From Inquilinus sp052113205 (GTDB taxonomy: Bacteria; Pseudomonadota; Alphaproteobacteria; DSM-16000; Inquilinaceae), in contig NZ_JBFRCU010000009.1 of NCBI RefSeq assembly GCF_052113205.1, positions 65,068 to 129,067 on the forward strand: a DNA stretch of 64,000 nucleotides. Reading direction: 5' to 3'. Below are positions 23,533-32,369 of the stretch, piece after piece. The position numbers were made by a program, and so were the translations under genes. Below the pieces are notes generated by a model. That model was not told where the DNA came from and searched no databases. It saw nothing but the letters and a program-made list of their open reading frames with translations. Position 1 is the first letter of the stretch, and each line of letters begins with the position of its first letter.

Positions 23533-24690
23533 TCAATGGGCGGTCCGGGCGCCGCGCCGCCGGCCCTCTTCGGTGATCGCCTCCGCCAGATCTGGCCGCT
23601 GGCCGGCGAGATAGCGGAAATCGGCGACGTCCAGCACCAGCAGCGAGCAGGCGGTTCGCGCCACCACCGTGGCAGTGCGCCGGCCGTCCTGCAGCAGCGC
23701 CACCTCACCGAAGAAGCTGCCTTCCGCCAGCGTCACCGGCTCGGGCAGCCGCACCTCGACCTCGCCGCGGACGATGAAATACATGCAGTCGCCGACTTCG
23801 CCGCGGCGGATGATCGTGCCGCCTGCCGGCACCTCCTTCTGCCGCAGCGCCCGCGCGATCTCACCGATCACGGCGGCCCCGGCCGAGCGCAGGAACGGCA
23901 CCTGGGCCACCAGCGACCAGATCCGCACGAAGTCGCGGCGCCGGATCTCATCGGCGAAGCCGGTGGCCAGGATGCCGGCCAGCAGCGCCAGCACCATGAT
24001 GCCGGAGACCATCACTGCCGAGCCGAGCATGCGGCCGAGAGGGGTGACCGGCACGGCGTCGCCGTAGCCGGTGGTGGTCATGGTGGTCACCGCCCACCAC
24101 AGCGCTCGCGGAATGCTGCCGAACCGCTCCGGCTGCGCCGCCCCTTCGGCCAGATGCGCCAGCGTCGCCGCGATCACGACCGCGGCGATGAACATCAGCA
24201 GCACGCCGCCCAGCGTGTGCCGTTCGTTGCGCAGCACGCGGCCGAGCGCAGTCGCGCCGGGGACGTAGCGGACCAGCTTCAGGACCCAGATCATCTCGAT
24301 GCCGCCGGCTGCCGTCTGCAGCATCGTCGCCGGGTCCGGCTGCAGCAGGATCGGGATGATCGGCAGCAGGCACGCGGCGTCGATCAGCCCGGTCGGCGAG
24401 ACCGCCCAGCGCCAGCGCACCGCCCGGTCGGATCGTGCGGCATGCCCCGGCGCCTCGACCGCGGTCCACAGCCTCAGCCCGTATTCGGCCGCGAAGACGA
24501 CCACCAGCGCCGCGAAGGGCAGGCGCAGCATGTCGGCCTCCACCGGCACTGTCGGCTCCGTGCTGAGGGCGGCGAGAACGAGGCCGGCGATCACCAGGAG
24601 GATCTGGATGACCCGGATCGTCCGGGCGGCGCGGCTGCGGCCGTTCGGGTCAAGAACATCGTGGATGCGGCGGCGAAGGGCGGTCGGCAT
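23533..24690 (-). CDS. cyclic-nucleotide-regulated potassium channel, MloK1-like
   Basis: The 385-residue membrane protein has six predicted spans, the K+ selectivity filter TTGYGD in AVTTMTTTGYGDAVPV, and a C-terminal cyclic-nucleotide-binding domain at about residues 265-370 (GEVGDCMYFIVRGEVEV, FFGEVALLQDGRRTATVVA). The GEVALL...RRTATV phosphate cassette, with its Arg, is intact, so cAMP or cGMP binding is likely. Size and layout match Mesorhizobium MloK1. The voltage-sensor helix is poor in regular arginines, as in MloK1. It is convergent with the methyltransferase gene with no gap to speak of. Confidence 0.87.
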   Translation of the reverse strand: MPTALRRRIHDVLDPNGRSRAARTIRVIQILLVIAGLVLAALSTEPTVPVEADMLRLPFAALVVVFAAEYGLRLWTAVEAPGHAARSDRAVRWRWAVSPTGLIDAACLLPIIPILLQPDPATMLQTAAGGIEMIWVLKLVRYVPGATALGRVLRNERHTLGGVLLMFIAAVVIAATLAHLAEGAAQPERFGSIPRALWWAVTTMTTTGYGDAVPVTPLGRMLGSAVMVSGIMVLALLAGILATGFADEIRRRDFVRIWSLVAQVPFLRSAGAAVIGEIARALRQKEVPAGGTIIRRGEVGDCMYFIVRGEVEVRLPEPVTLAEGSFFGEVALLQDGRRTATVVARTACSLLVLDVADFRYLAGQRPDLAEAITEEGRRRGARTAH

Positions 24691-24800
24691 GGCGTCGGGT
24701 CATTGCGGCGGGGATCTTGCGCCGGCGCCCGATCATGTGCAAATGCCGTTGGCGCGCGCTCGGCGCTGCCTGGACCGCTCCGCAACCCTCGGGACTCGCC

Positions 24801-26183
24801 ATGACCAGCATGGATTTCGACTATTTCGTCATCGGCGGCGGCTCGGGCGGCGTGCGCTCGGCCCGCATCGCGGCGCAGCATGGCGCCCGCGTCGGCATCG
24901 CCGAGGAGCGCTACTGGGGCGGCACCTGCGTCAATGTCGGCTGCGTGCCGAAGAAGCTGCTGGCCATGGCGGCGCATTTCTCCGCCGATTTCGAGGATGC
25001 CGCCGGCTTCGGCTGGACCGTCTCGTCCGCGACCCATGACTGGGCCACGCTGATCGCCCGCAAGGATGCCGAGATCGGCCGGCTGAACGGCATCTACCGC
25101 ACCCTGCTGACCAATGCCGGCGCCACCATGTTCGACGCCCGCGCGGTGCTGGTCGACGCGCACACGATCGATGTCGGCGGCAGGCGGGTGACCGCCGACC
25201 GCATCCTGGTGGCGACCGGCGGCTGGCCGGTGCTGCCGGACAAGCCGGGCGTCCGCGAGCACGCCTTCACCTCGAACGAGGCGTTCCATCTGGAGCGGAT
25301 GCCACAGCGCGTGGTGATCGTCGGCGGCGGCTACATCGCCGTGGAGTTCGCCAGCATCTTCCACGGCCTCGGCGCCGAGGTGACGCTGGTGCATCGCGGC
25401 GACATGGTGCTGCGCGGCTTCGACGACGACCTGCGCGTCCACCTCGCCACCGAGATGGGCAAGGCCGGGATCAATCTGCGCCTCGGCTGCAATGTCGAGG
25501 GCATCGCCAAGATCGGAGATGCCCTGGCGGTGACGCTGAGCAACGACGAGGTGATCGCCGCCGACGGGGTGATGTACGCCACCGGCCGCAAGCCGAACTC
25601 GGCGGGGCTGGGGCTGGAGGCGGTCGGGGTCGCGGTCGATACCGACGGCGCCATCACCGTCGACGAGCACTACCGGACCAGCGTGCCGAGCATCTACGCG
25701 CTGGGTGACGTCACCGACCGGCTGAACCTGACGCCGGTGGCGATCGCCGAGGGCCATGCCCTGGCCGACACGCTGTTCGGCGGCCGGCCGCGGGTGCCGT
25801 CCTACGAGAACGTGCCGACCGCGGTGTTCTCCAACCCGCCGATCGGCACGGTCGGGCTGACCGAGGCGGCGGCGCGGCAGCGCCATGGCGAGGTCGATGT
25901 CTATCGCGCCGTGTTCCGGCCGATGCGCCACACCCTGTCGGGCCGCGAGGAGCGGACGCTGATGAAGCTGGTGGTCGACCCGGTGACCGACCGGGTGCTG
26001 GGCTGCCACATGGTCGGGCCGGACGCGCCGGAGATCGTCCAGGGCCTGGGCATCGCCCTGACCTGCGGCGCCACCAAGGCACAGTTCGACGCCACCATCG
26101 GCATCCACCCGACCGCGGCGGAGGAGTTCGTGACCATGCGCAGCAAGGTCGAGCGCCCGGCCAGCCCGGGGTTGGCGCAATGA
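24801..26183 (+). CDS. gor: glutathione-disulfide reductase
   Basis: The 460-residue flavoenzyme keeps the FAD motif FVIGGGSGGVRSAR, the redox-active disulfide GGTCVNVGCVPKKL, an NAD(P)H site VVIVGGGYIAVEFASIF, and the C-terminal His-Glu pair in IGIHPTAAEEF. These define glutathione reductase, which reduces glutathione disulfide with NADPH in the cytoplasm. LVHRGDMVLRGFD keeps arginines expected for NADPH preference. ATG at 24801 and 24810 are both plausible. It overlaps the following methyltransferase gene by ATGA. Confidence 0.92.
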   Translation: MTSMDFDYFVIGGGSGGVRSARIAAQHGARVGIAEERYWGGTCVNVGCVPKKLLAMAAHFSADFEDAAGFGWTVSSATHDWATLIARKDAEIGRLNGIYRTLLTNAGATMFDARAVLVDAHTIDVGGRRVTADRILVATGGWPVLPDKPGVREHAFTSNEAFHLERMPQRVVIVGGGYIAVEFASIFHGLGAEVTLVHRGDMVLRGFDDDLRVHLATEMGKAGINLRLGCNVEGIAKIGDALAVTLSNDEVIAADGVMYATGRKPNSAGLGLEAVGVAVDTDGAITVDEHYRTSVPSIYALGDVTDRLNLTPVAIAEGHALADTLFGGRPRVPSYENVPTAVFSNPPIGTVGLTEAAARQRHGEVDVYRAVFRPMRHTLSGREERTLMKLVVDPVTDRVLGCHMVGPDAPEIVQGLGIALTCGATKAQFDATIGIHPTAAEEFVTMRSKVERPASPGLAQ

Positions 26184-26938
26184 CGGCTGAGCCGGACAGG
26201 CCGCAGAACATCTATGACGACCCGGTGTTCTTCGCCGGCTATGCCGCGCTGCGCGACGCCGAGAGCGGGCTGAACGCCGTGCTGGAGCAGCCGGCGCTGG
26301 CGCGGCTGCTGCCGGCCTCGCTCGCGGGGCTGCGCATCCTCGATCTCGGCTGCGGCTTCGGCGACTTCGCCCGCGCCGCCCGGGAGCGGGGCGCTGCTTC
26401 GGTGCTGGCGATCGATGTCTCGGAGAAGATGCTGGCTGAGGCCCGGCGGCGGACCTCGGATCCCGCGATCCGTTACGAACAGGCGGCAATCGAGACGCTG
26501 GCGGTGGAGCAGGGGGCGTTCGACCTGGCCGTCTCGTCGCTGGCCCTGCACTACGTCGCCGATTATCGGGCGGCGGTCCGGACGATCGCCGCTGCCCTGG
26601 CGCCCCACGGCCGCTTCGTCTTCTCGGTCGAGCATCCGATGTGCACCGCGATGGGTGTCTATGAATGGCATCGCGATGCCGCTGGCGCCGAGCTGCATTG
26701 GCCGGTCGATCGCTACGGCGAGGAGGGGCGGCGCGACACGCGCTGGTTCGTCGACGGGGTGGTCAAATACCATCGCACGGTTGCCGGCTATGTGAACGGC
26801 CTGGTCGATGCCGGGCTGACCCTGGTGCGGCTGGAGGAGCCGGAGGCCGATCCGGCGGCGCTGCAGGCCCGGCCGGAGTTGGCGCTGCAACGGCGCCGGC
26901 CTCCGTTCCTGCTGCTGGCCGCGGACAAGCCGGCGTAG
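26180..26938 (+). CDS. class I SAM-dependent methyltransferase
   Basis: The 252-residue protein has a clear SAM fold: LRILDLGCGFGDFARAARERG (motif I), VLAIDVSEKMLAEAR and FDLAVSSLALHYVADY. A later FVFSVEHPMCTA also fits UbiE/BioC-like small-molecule methyltransferases. The substrate is unknown. Its ATG lies within the stop of gor (ATGA), so translation is coupled. The functional tie to glutathione reductase is not obvious. Confidence 0.83.
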   Translation: MTAEPDRPQNIYDDPVFFAGYAALRDAESGLNAVLEQPALARLLPASLAGLRILDLGCGFGDFARAARERGAASVLAIDVSEKMLAEARRRTSDPAIRYEQAAIETLAVEQGAFDLAVSSLALHYVADYRAAVRTIAAALAPHGRFVFSVEHPMCTAMGVYEWHRDAAGAELHWPVDRYGEEGRRDTRWFVDGVVKYHRTVAGYVNGLVDAGLTLVRLEEPEADPAALQARPELALQRRRPPFLLLAADKPA

Positions 26939-27080
26939 CGGGCCGGCTGCACGCGGTTCTTGTCATAAGGGAGCTGCGCTGCGACGCTGGAAATGCCGGA
27001 TGGGCAGGCGTATAGCCTCACATCCGGTCCTGGCCGCCATGGGGAGTGTGCGGGCAGGGGCGCAAGGTGCGGAGTGTGTG

Positions 27081-28469
27081 ATGGCGGAACGGTGGACCCC
27101 TGACTCCTGGCGCGCGATGCCGGTGCGGCAGATGCCGCAATATCCCGACGCGGCCAAGGTGGCGGCGGCGGAGAAGACCCTGTCGAAGTATCCGCCGCTG
27201 GTCTTCGCCGGCGAGGCGCGCTCGCTGAAGGCGGCGCTCGGCCGTGTGGCTTCGGGCAGGGCGTTCCTGTTGCAGGGCGGCGACTGCGCCGAAAGCTTCG
27301 CCGAGTTCCATCCCGACAAGATCCGCGACACCTTCCGCGTGCTGCTGCAGATGGCGGTGATCCTGACCTTCGGCGGCGGCCTGCCGGTGGTCAAGGTCGG
27401 CCGCATGGCCGGGCAGTTCGCCAAGCCGCGCTCCGCCGACATGGAGACGATCGACGGCGTCTCGCTGCCCTCCTATCGCGGCGACATCGTCAACGGCGTC
27501 GAGTTCGACGAGGCCTCGCGCATCCCCGACCCGGCGCGCATGGTGCAGGCCTTCAACCAGTCGGCCGCCACGCTGAACCTGCTGCGCGCCTTCGCCCAGG
27601 GCGGCTATGCCGACCTGCACAAGGTGCACCAGTGGAACCTGGGCTTCGTCACCCGGTCGCCGCAGGGCGAGCGCTACGAGGCCTTCGCCAGCCGGATCGA
27701 CGAGGCGCTGGAGTTCATGGCCGCCTGCGGCGTCACCGCCGAGACCACGCCGGCGATCCGCGAGACCGATTTCTACACCAGCCACGAGGCGCTGCTGCTG
27801 CCCTATGAGCAGGCGCTGACCCGGATCGACAGCACCACGGGCGACTGGTACGATGTCTCGGCCCATCTGCTGTGGATCGGCGACCGCACCCGCCAGGCCG
27901 ACGGCGCGCATGTCGAGTTCCTGCGCGGAGTGAAGAACCCGGTGGGCCTGAAATGCGGCCCGTCGCTGGATCCCGACGACCTGATCCGCCTGATCGACGT
28001 GCTGAACCCGGACAACGAGGCCGGGCGGCTGACGCTGATCGTGCGCATGGGCGCCGACAAGGTCGTCGACAAGCTGCCGCCGCTGCTGCGCCGGGTGCGC
28101 GACGAGGGTCGCGCCGTGGTCTGGTGCTGCGACCCGATGCACGGCAACACCATCTCCTCGCCCTCCGGCTACAAGACCCGGCCGTTCGACCGGATCCTGT
28201 CCGAGGTGCGCGACTTCTTCGACGTGCACCGGGCCGAGGGCACCCATCCCGGCGGCGTGCATTTCGAGATGACCGGCGAGGATGTCACCGAATGCACCGG
28301 CGGCGCCCAGGCGATCACCGACGAGGCGCTGTCGCTGCGCTACCAGACCGCGGTCGACCCGCGGCTGAACGCCAGCCAGTCACTCGAGCTTGCGTTCCTG
28401 ATCGCCGAGAAGTTGAAGCAGGAGCGCAGCGCCCACGACGCGGCCCGCCGGGCCGCGGCTGCGGAATAG
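27081..28469 (+). CDS. 3-deoxy-7-phosphoheptulonate synthase, class II
   Basis: The 462-residue enzyme is a class II (plant/AroA-II type) DAHP synthase, condensing phosphoenolpyruvate and erythrose 4-phosphate as the first step to aromatic amino acids. Evidence includes LLQGGDCAESFAEF, LPVVKVGRMAGQFAKPRS, LWIGDRTRQADGAHVEFLRG, VGLKCGP and WCCDPMHGNT, with metal ligands in CAES, DPMHG and GVHFEMTGEDVTEC. ATG at 27081 has GGAG upstream and matches family starts (ERWTPDSWR). pabB and pabC, which use the later product chorismate, lie 2.5 kb downstream but in separate units. Confidence 0.93.
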   Translation: MAERWTPDSWRAMPVRQMPQYPDAAKVAAAEKTLSKYPPLVFAGEARSLKAALGRVASGRAFLLQGGDCAESFAEFHPDKIRDTFRVLLQMAVILTFGGGLPVVKVGRMAGQFAKPRSADMETIDGVSLPSYRGDIVNGVEFDEASRIPDPARMVQAFNQSAATLNLLRAFAQGGYADLHKVHQWNLGFVTRSPQGERYEAFASRIDEALEFMAACGVTAETTPAIRETDFYTSHEALLLPYEQALTRIDSTTGDWYDVSAHLLWIGDRTRQADGAHVEFLRGVKNPVGLKCGPSLDPDDLIRLIDVLNPDNEAGRLTLIVRMGADKVVDKLPPLLRRVRDEGRAVVWCCDPMHGNTISSPSGYKTRPFDRILSEVRDFFDVHRAEGTHPGGVHFEMTGEDVTECTGGAQAITDEALSLRYQTAVDPRLNASQSLELAFLIAEKLKQERSAHDAARRAAAAE

Positions 28470-28484
28470 CAGGGAACGGCGTCC

Positions 28485-29657
28485 ATGACCCCTTCGGTCG
28501 ACGAGCTGTCGCGCTGGACCGACAAGTACTTCCTGCGGACCAAGGGGATCGTGGAGCGCTTCGGCGACACCCGCGTCACCTATGCCGTGTTCATGCGCCG
28601 GCCGGTGGTGGCCGCACCGCGGCTGGCGATCGAATGGCTGCAGCAGGTGGCCAAGGAGCGCGGTTTCGCGGTCGAGATCGAGCTGCGCTACGCCGAGGGC
28701 AAATGGGTCGGGTCGGGCGAGCCGCTGCTCTACATCACCGGTCCGCTGCGGCACCTGGTCGATTGCGAGACGGTGCTGCTGCAGAAGCTGGGTCCGGCCT
28801 GCGTCGCCGCCTACAACGCCTACACCATGTGCGCCGAGCTGTCCCGCGCCGCCTTCCTGGCGATGGATGCGCGGCACTGCGCCGGCACGGAGATGGCGGA
28901 GTCGATGGCCTATGCCGCCAGCGTCGGCTCGGCCCGGGCCCGGCGCAAGCATGACGCCAAGGGCTTCATCGGCAACGCCACCGACGCCACGGCGCATTTC
29001 TTCGGCCAGACCGATGGGCTCGGCACCATGCCGCACGCTTTGATCGGCTATGCCGGGTCGACCGTCCGGGCCGCGGAGATGTTCCACGAGGTGTACCCGG
29101 ACGAGGCGCTGACCGTCCTGGTCGACTACTTCGCCCGCGAGGTCACCGACGCGCTGGAAGTCTGCCGCCGCTTCCCGGAGATGGCGGCGGCCGGCCGGCT
29201 GTCGGTCCGCATCGACACCGGCGGCGGCCGCTACATGGAGGGGCTGGGGCCCGGCGAATCCTATGCGGTGCTGGAGCGCCACGTGCCCGAGGCGGTGCGC
29301 GGCTATCGCAGCGAGGAGGAGTTGCGCCACCTGATCGGCACCGGCGTTTCGGCGGCTGCGATTCACCATCTGCGCGACAAGCTGGACGAGGCCGGCTTCG
29401 GCAAGGTGAAGATTGTCGCGTCGAGCGGCTTCAGCCCGGCCAAATGCCGGGTGATGGCGCTGGCCAAGGCGCCGATCGACGTGGTCGGCACCGGCAGCTT
29501 CCTGCCGGAGCGCTGGAGCGAGACCTACGCCACCGCCGACATCGTCGAATATGACGGCAAGCCGATGGTCAAGGTCGGCCGCGAATGGCTGCTGCGGCTG
29601 CGCCCGGACGGCAGCGCCCGGTCGGGGCCGGACACCATGGCCGGCTCTGGGATCTGA
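28485..29657 (+). CDS. pncB: nicotinate phosphoribosyltransferase
   Basis: The 390-residue protein resembles the shorter bacterial nicotinate phosphoribosyltransferases. It has YFLRTKGIVERFGDTRVTYAVF, LLQKLGPACVAAYNAYTM, the active-site GLGTMPHALIGYAGST, and a phosphate-binding region GFSPAKCRVMALAKAPIDVVGTGSFLP. It makes nicotinate mononucleotide from nicotinate and PRPP in NAD salvage. It follows the DAHP synthase by 15 bases and is probably cotranscribed, although the pathways are unrelated. Confidence 0.9.
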   Translation: MTPSVDELSRWTDKYFLRTKGIVERFGDTRVTYAVFMRRPVVAAPRLAIEWLQQVAKERGFAVEIELRYAEGKWVGSGEPLLYITGPLRHLVDCETVLLQKLGPACVAAYNAYTMCAELSRAAFLAMDARHCAGTEMAESMAYAASVGSARARRKHDAKGFIGNATDATAHFFGQTDGLGTMPHALIGYAGSTVRAAEMFHEVYPDEALTVLVDYFAREVTDALEVCRRFPEMAAAGRLSVRIDTGGGRYMEGLGPGESYAVLERHVPEAVRGYRSEEELRHLIGTGVSAAAIHHLRDKLDEAGFGKVKIVASSGFSPAKCRVMALAKAPIDVVGTGSFLPERWSETYATADIVEYDGKPMVKVGREWLLRLRPDGSARSGPDTMAGSGI

Positions 29658-29710
29658 GGCTGTTGGCCACGGCGCGGTACCGCCTTGGATGGGGTGCAGG
29701 CTTCTGATAG

Positions 29711-29722
29711 GTTACATGTAAC
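29711..29722. promoter_or_regulatory. palindromic operator of the MazEF pair
   Basis: GTTACATGTAAC is a perfect 12-base palindrome 18 bases before the antitoxin ATG and next to an AT-rich stretch suitable for a -10 element. Antitoxins of this kind repress their own promoter through such dyads, so it is the likely binding site. Confidence 0.6.
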
Positions 29723-29740
29723 TTTATCGGGGAGCCGAAC

Positions 29741-29965
29741 ATGCCGACCCGTTCCCGTCCGCTGTCGTCGCGCGACAAGGTCAAGGCGCATCGGGAGCGG
29801 CTGCGCCGCCAGGGATTGCGTCCGATCCAGATCTGGGTGCCGGATGTCCGATCACCCGAATTCGCGGCGGAGGCGCACAGACAGTCGCTTGTCGTCGCTC
29901 GCAGCCCCGCGGCTCACGAGGATCAGGATTTCGTCGACGCGATCGCGGACTGGCCTCCTGAATGA
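29741..29965 (+). CDS. MazE-type antitoxin
   Basis: The 74-residue protein matches the DUF3018 antitoxin MazE family. It has a basic N-terminal segment, RDKVKAHRERLRRQGLRPIQIWVPDVRSPEF, then the acidic Ala-rich tail expected to wrap the toxin (AAHEDQDFVDAIADWPPE). It should neutralise the adjacent MazF and repress the operon through the palindrome at 29711-29722. GGGGAGCC lies before the ATG. It overlaps the toxin gene by ATGA, typical of toxin-antitoxin pairs. Confidence 0.88.
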   Translation: MPTRSRPLSSRDKVKAHRERLRRQGLRPIQIWVPDVRSPEFAAEAHRQSLVVARSPAAHEDQDFVDAIADWPPE

Positions 29966-30309
29966 AGCGTGGCGAAATCTGGACCGCCGCCGGCGGGGGC
30001 GGCTACATGGGCAAGCCGCGCCCGGTTGTGGTCATCCAGGACAATCGCTTCGACGCGACGGATTCAATCACCATCTGCAGCTTCACCACGAACCCGGCGG
30101 AGGCGCCCCTGTTCCGCCCGCTGGTCGAGCCGAGCGAGCGCAACGGGTTGCGCTCGCCGTGCAGGCTGATGGTCGACAAGATCGCCATCGTGCGGCGAGA
30201 CAGGCTAGGGTCGCAGATCGGCCGCCTCGACGATGAGGATATCGTCCGGCTGAATCGTGCCATTCTCGTGTTTCTCGGACTTGCCGCCCCGACCAGGCAG
30301 AGTGCCTAG
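29962..30309 (+). CDS. mazF: MazF-type endoribonuclease toxin
   Basis: The 115-residue protein has the MazF/PemK fold: MKRGEIWTA at the start, KPRPVVVIQDNRFD, SITICSFTTNPAEAPLFRP, and the active-site region SPCRLMVDKIAIVRRDRLG with its conserved Arg and Ser/Thr residues. It should cleave single-stranded RNA at a short motif and arrest growth when the antitoxin is lost. It is coupled to the antitoxin gene. All expected motifs are present, so it looks intact. Confidence 0.9.
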   Translation: MKRGEIWTAAGGGGYMGKPRPVVVIQDNRFDATDSITICSFTTNPAEAPLFRPLVEPSERNGLRSPCRLMVDKIAIVRRDRLGSQIGRLDDEDIVRLNRAILVFLGLAAPTRQSA

Positions 30310-30327
30310 CGCCATTGGCCGGGAGCT

Positions 30328-30861
30328 TCAGGATGGGGAGGGCTTCGACGGCCTGCGCCGCCGGACGCGCGGCGCCTCGCCCTCCTCGTCATCGGTGTCG
30401 TCGACCGTGCCCCGCTCAATGTCGCGCTCGACCGAGGCGCTGAGCCGCTGGAACAGGCCGAGGCCCAGCATCATGCCGGTCCCGGCCACGATCAGCGCGG
30501 TCGGGTACAGCAGCAGGTTCACGTCGTCGCGGGCCACCTTGAAGATCACCACCAGGGCTTCGAGGAAGACGGCGATGATCATGGTCGAGATGAACTTGGT
30601 CAGGCTCTTGCGGACCTCGGAGGTGCGGCGCCGCTCCTGGCCGCGGGCGACCTCTTCCTCCAGCAGGTACTTGGCGACGTCGAACACGGCGGTGGCGATG
30701 ATCAGATAGCCGATCACGTCCAGCATCGCCGTGTCGGTTGCGGCATGCGGCGTTTGGAAGGTCATCACCACCGAATAGATCGCATATGCCATCAGCCCGG
30801 CCGCCAGAAGCATGAGGATGACGCTGACGAGAAAGAAGGCCACGCGGGAAACCAGTTCCAT
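30328..30861 (-). CDS. conserved membrane protein, four spans
   Basis: I do not recognise this family firmly. The 177-residue protein has four hydrophobic stretches: about residues 8-30, 46-62, 88-108 and 118-136. They are separated by a charged loop (LLEEEVARGQERRRTSEVRKSL) and followed by an acidic then Arg/Lys-rich cytoplasmic tail. The layout recalls PsiE-like phosphate-starvation membrane proteins, but that is weak. GGGAGAGACTC precedes the ATG. It converges with mazF and is divergent from pabB. Confidence 0.65.
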   Translation of the reverse strand: MELVSRVAFFLVSVILMLLAAGLMAYAIYSVVMTFQTPHAATDTAMLDVIGYLIIATAVFDVAKYLLEEEVARGQERRRTSEVRKSLTKFISTMIIAVFLEALVVIFKVARDDVNLLLYPTALIVAGTGMMLGLGLFQRLSASVERDIERGTVDDTDDEEGEAPRVRRRRPSKPSPS

Positions 30862-30947
30862 GAGTCTCTCCCGAAGGCGCGGCGGTGTGTGCCGACCCGC
30901 CGCGTGCTAGCTTCGGGCCGTACTGTCCGCCGGAGCCCGATCGTTAC

Positions 30948-32369
30948 GTGAACCACCGCTTGGCCACTCCGTTCCCTTCGCCCGCCGCCGCGGCGCCGGA
31001 CGTGCTGTGCCGGCCGGTCCCCTGGCGCGACCCGGTTGACGCCTTCGCCGCGATCCGCCATCGGCCCCGGCCGGTGCTGCTCGATTCGGCGTTGGTTGAC
31101 GGGACGCGCGGCCGCTGGTCGCTGGTCGCGGCCGATCCGTTCCGCTGGATCGAGGTCGGGGCCGCGGAGACGCCGGCCGATCCCTTCGGCGCCATTGCCA
31201 CGCTGCTGGCCCGCTATCGGGTCGAGCCCGATCCGGAACTGCCGCCGCTGGGACCCGGCGCGATCGGTATCCTCGGCTATGAGGCCGGGCGGTTCGCCGA
31301 CCGCATGCCGGCGCCGCAGCCGGTCGGGCTCGACCTGCCGGACATCGCTTTCGGCCTCTATGACTGCGTCGCCGTGTTCGATGCGGTAGAGCGGCGCGCC
31401 TGGGTGCTGTCGACCGGCTGGCCCGAGGAGAACCCGGTCGCCCGCAGTCATTGGGCACAGGCGCAGGCCGACGACCTCACGGCGGCGATCGCTGGCGCCT
31501 CGCCGCTGCCGCCGCCTGATGCCGCGCCCCGCGGCGTCTGGCAGTCGGAGATGCCGGCGGATGGCTATCGCGACTGCGTGCGGCGGATCCGCGAGTGGAT
31601 CGCGGCCGGCGACATCTATCAGGCCAACCTGACCCAGCGCTTCCTGGCCGACCTGCCGGACGGGCTCGACCCCTTCACCCTGCACCGCCGCCTGCGCGCC
31701 CTGTCGCCGGCGCCCTTCGCCGCCTTCCTCGACCTGGGGCAGGGGCGCTGGATCGCCAGCGCCTCGCCGGAGCGGTTCCTGGCGGTCGACCCGGCCGGCC
31801 GGGTCGAGACCCGGCCGATCAAGGGCACCCGGCCGCGCGGCGTCGATCCGGCGACGGATGCGGCGCTGGCGGCGGAGCTGCAGGCCAGCGCCAAGGACCG
31901 GGCCGAGAACCTGATGATCGTCGACCTGCTGCGCAACGATCTGTCGAAGGTCTGCGCCGTCGGCAGCGTGCGCGTGCCGGTGCTGTGCGGGCTCGAGACC
32001 TTCCCCCGGGTGCACCACCTGGTGTCGGTGGTGGAGGGGCGGCTGGCGCCGGGCCGCAGCGCGATCGACCTGCTGCGCGCCTGCTTCCCCGGCGGTTCGA
32101 TCACCGGCGCGCCGAAGATCCGGGCAATGGAGATCATCCGCGAGCTGGAGCCGGCGCGGCGCGGGGCCTATTGCGGCTCGGTCGTCCATCTCGGCTTCGA
32201 TGGGGCGATGGATTCCAGCATCGTCATCCGCACGCTGTGCGGGGCACAGGGGCAGGTGGCGGCCCAGGCCGGCGGCGGCATCGTCTATGATTCCGATCCG
32301 GACGCCGAGTATGACGAGGCCATGGTGAAGGTCCGGCCGCTGCTGCAGGCGCTGGCGGGGACCGGCTGA
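30948..32369 (+). CDS. pabB: aminodeoxychorismate synthase component I
   Basis: The 473-residue enzyme belongs to the chorismate-using TrpE/PabB family. Lys292 in RPIKGTRPRG is the PabB-specific nucleophile (TrpE has PIAGT), so it should form 4-amino-4-deoxychorismate for folate. Other motifs are IYQANLTQRF, IASASPERFL, DLLRNDLSKV and GGSITGAPKIRAMEI. The GTG at 30948 is the first reasonable start after the promoter, though without a strong ribosome site. It overlaps pabC by one base (TGATG). The glutamine amidotransferase PabA is not in this window. Confidence 0.92.
   Translation: MNHRLATPFPSPAAAAPDVLCRPVPWRDPVDAFAAIRHRPRPVLLDSALVDGTRGRWSLVAADPFRWIEVGAAETPADPFGAIATLLARYRVEPDPELPPLGPGAIGILGYEAGRFADRMPAPQPVGLDLPDIAFGLYDCVAVFDAVERRAWVLSTGWPEENPVARSHWAQAQADDLTAAIAGASPLPPPDAAPRGVWQSEMPADGYRDCVRRIREWIAAGDIYQANLTQRFLADLPDGLDPFTLHRRLRALSPAPFAAFLDLGQGRWIASASPERFLAVDPAGRVETRPIKGTRPRGVDPATDAALAAELQASAKDRAENLMIVDLLRNDLSKVCAVGSVRVPVLCGLETFPRVHHLVSVVEGRLAPGRSAIDLLRACFPGGSITGAPKIRAMEIIRELEPARRGAYCGSVVHLGFDGAMDSSIVIRTLCGAQGQVAAQAGGGIVYDSDPDAEYDEAMVKVRPLLQALAGTG

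Noticed and set aside
24591..26489. A 632-codon minus-strand frame opposite gor
   Set aside because: No recognisable motifs. The plus-strand glutathione reductase has all cofactor and redox motifs.
30328..30861. Naming this membrane protein PsiE
   Set aside because: Only the number of spans and a charged loop resemble PsiE; no diagnostic motif could be confirmed by eye.
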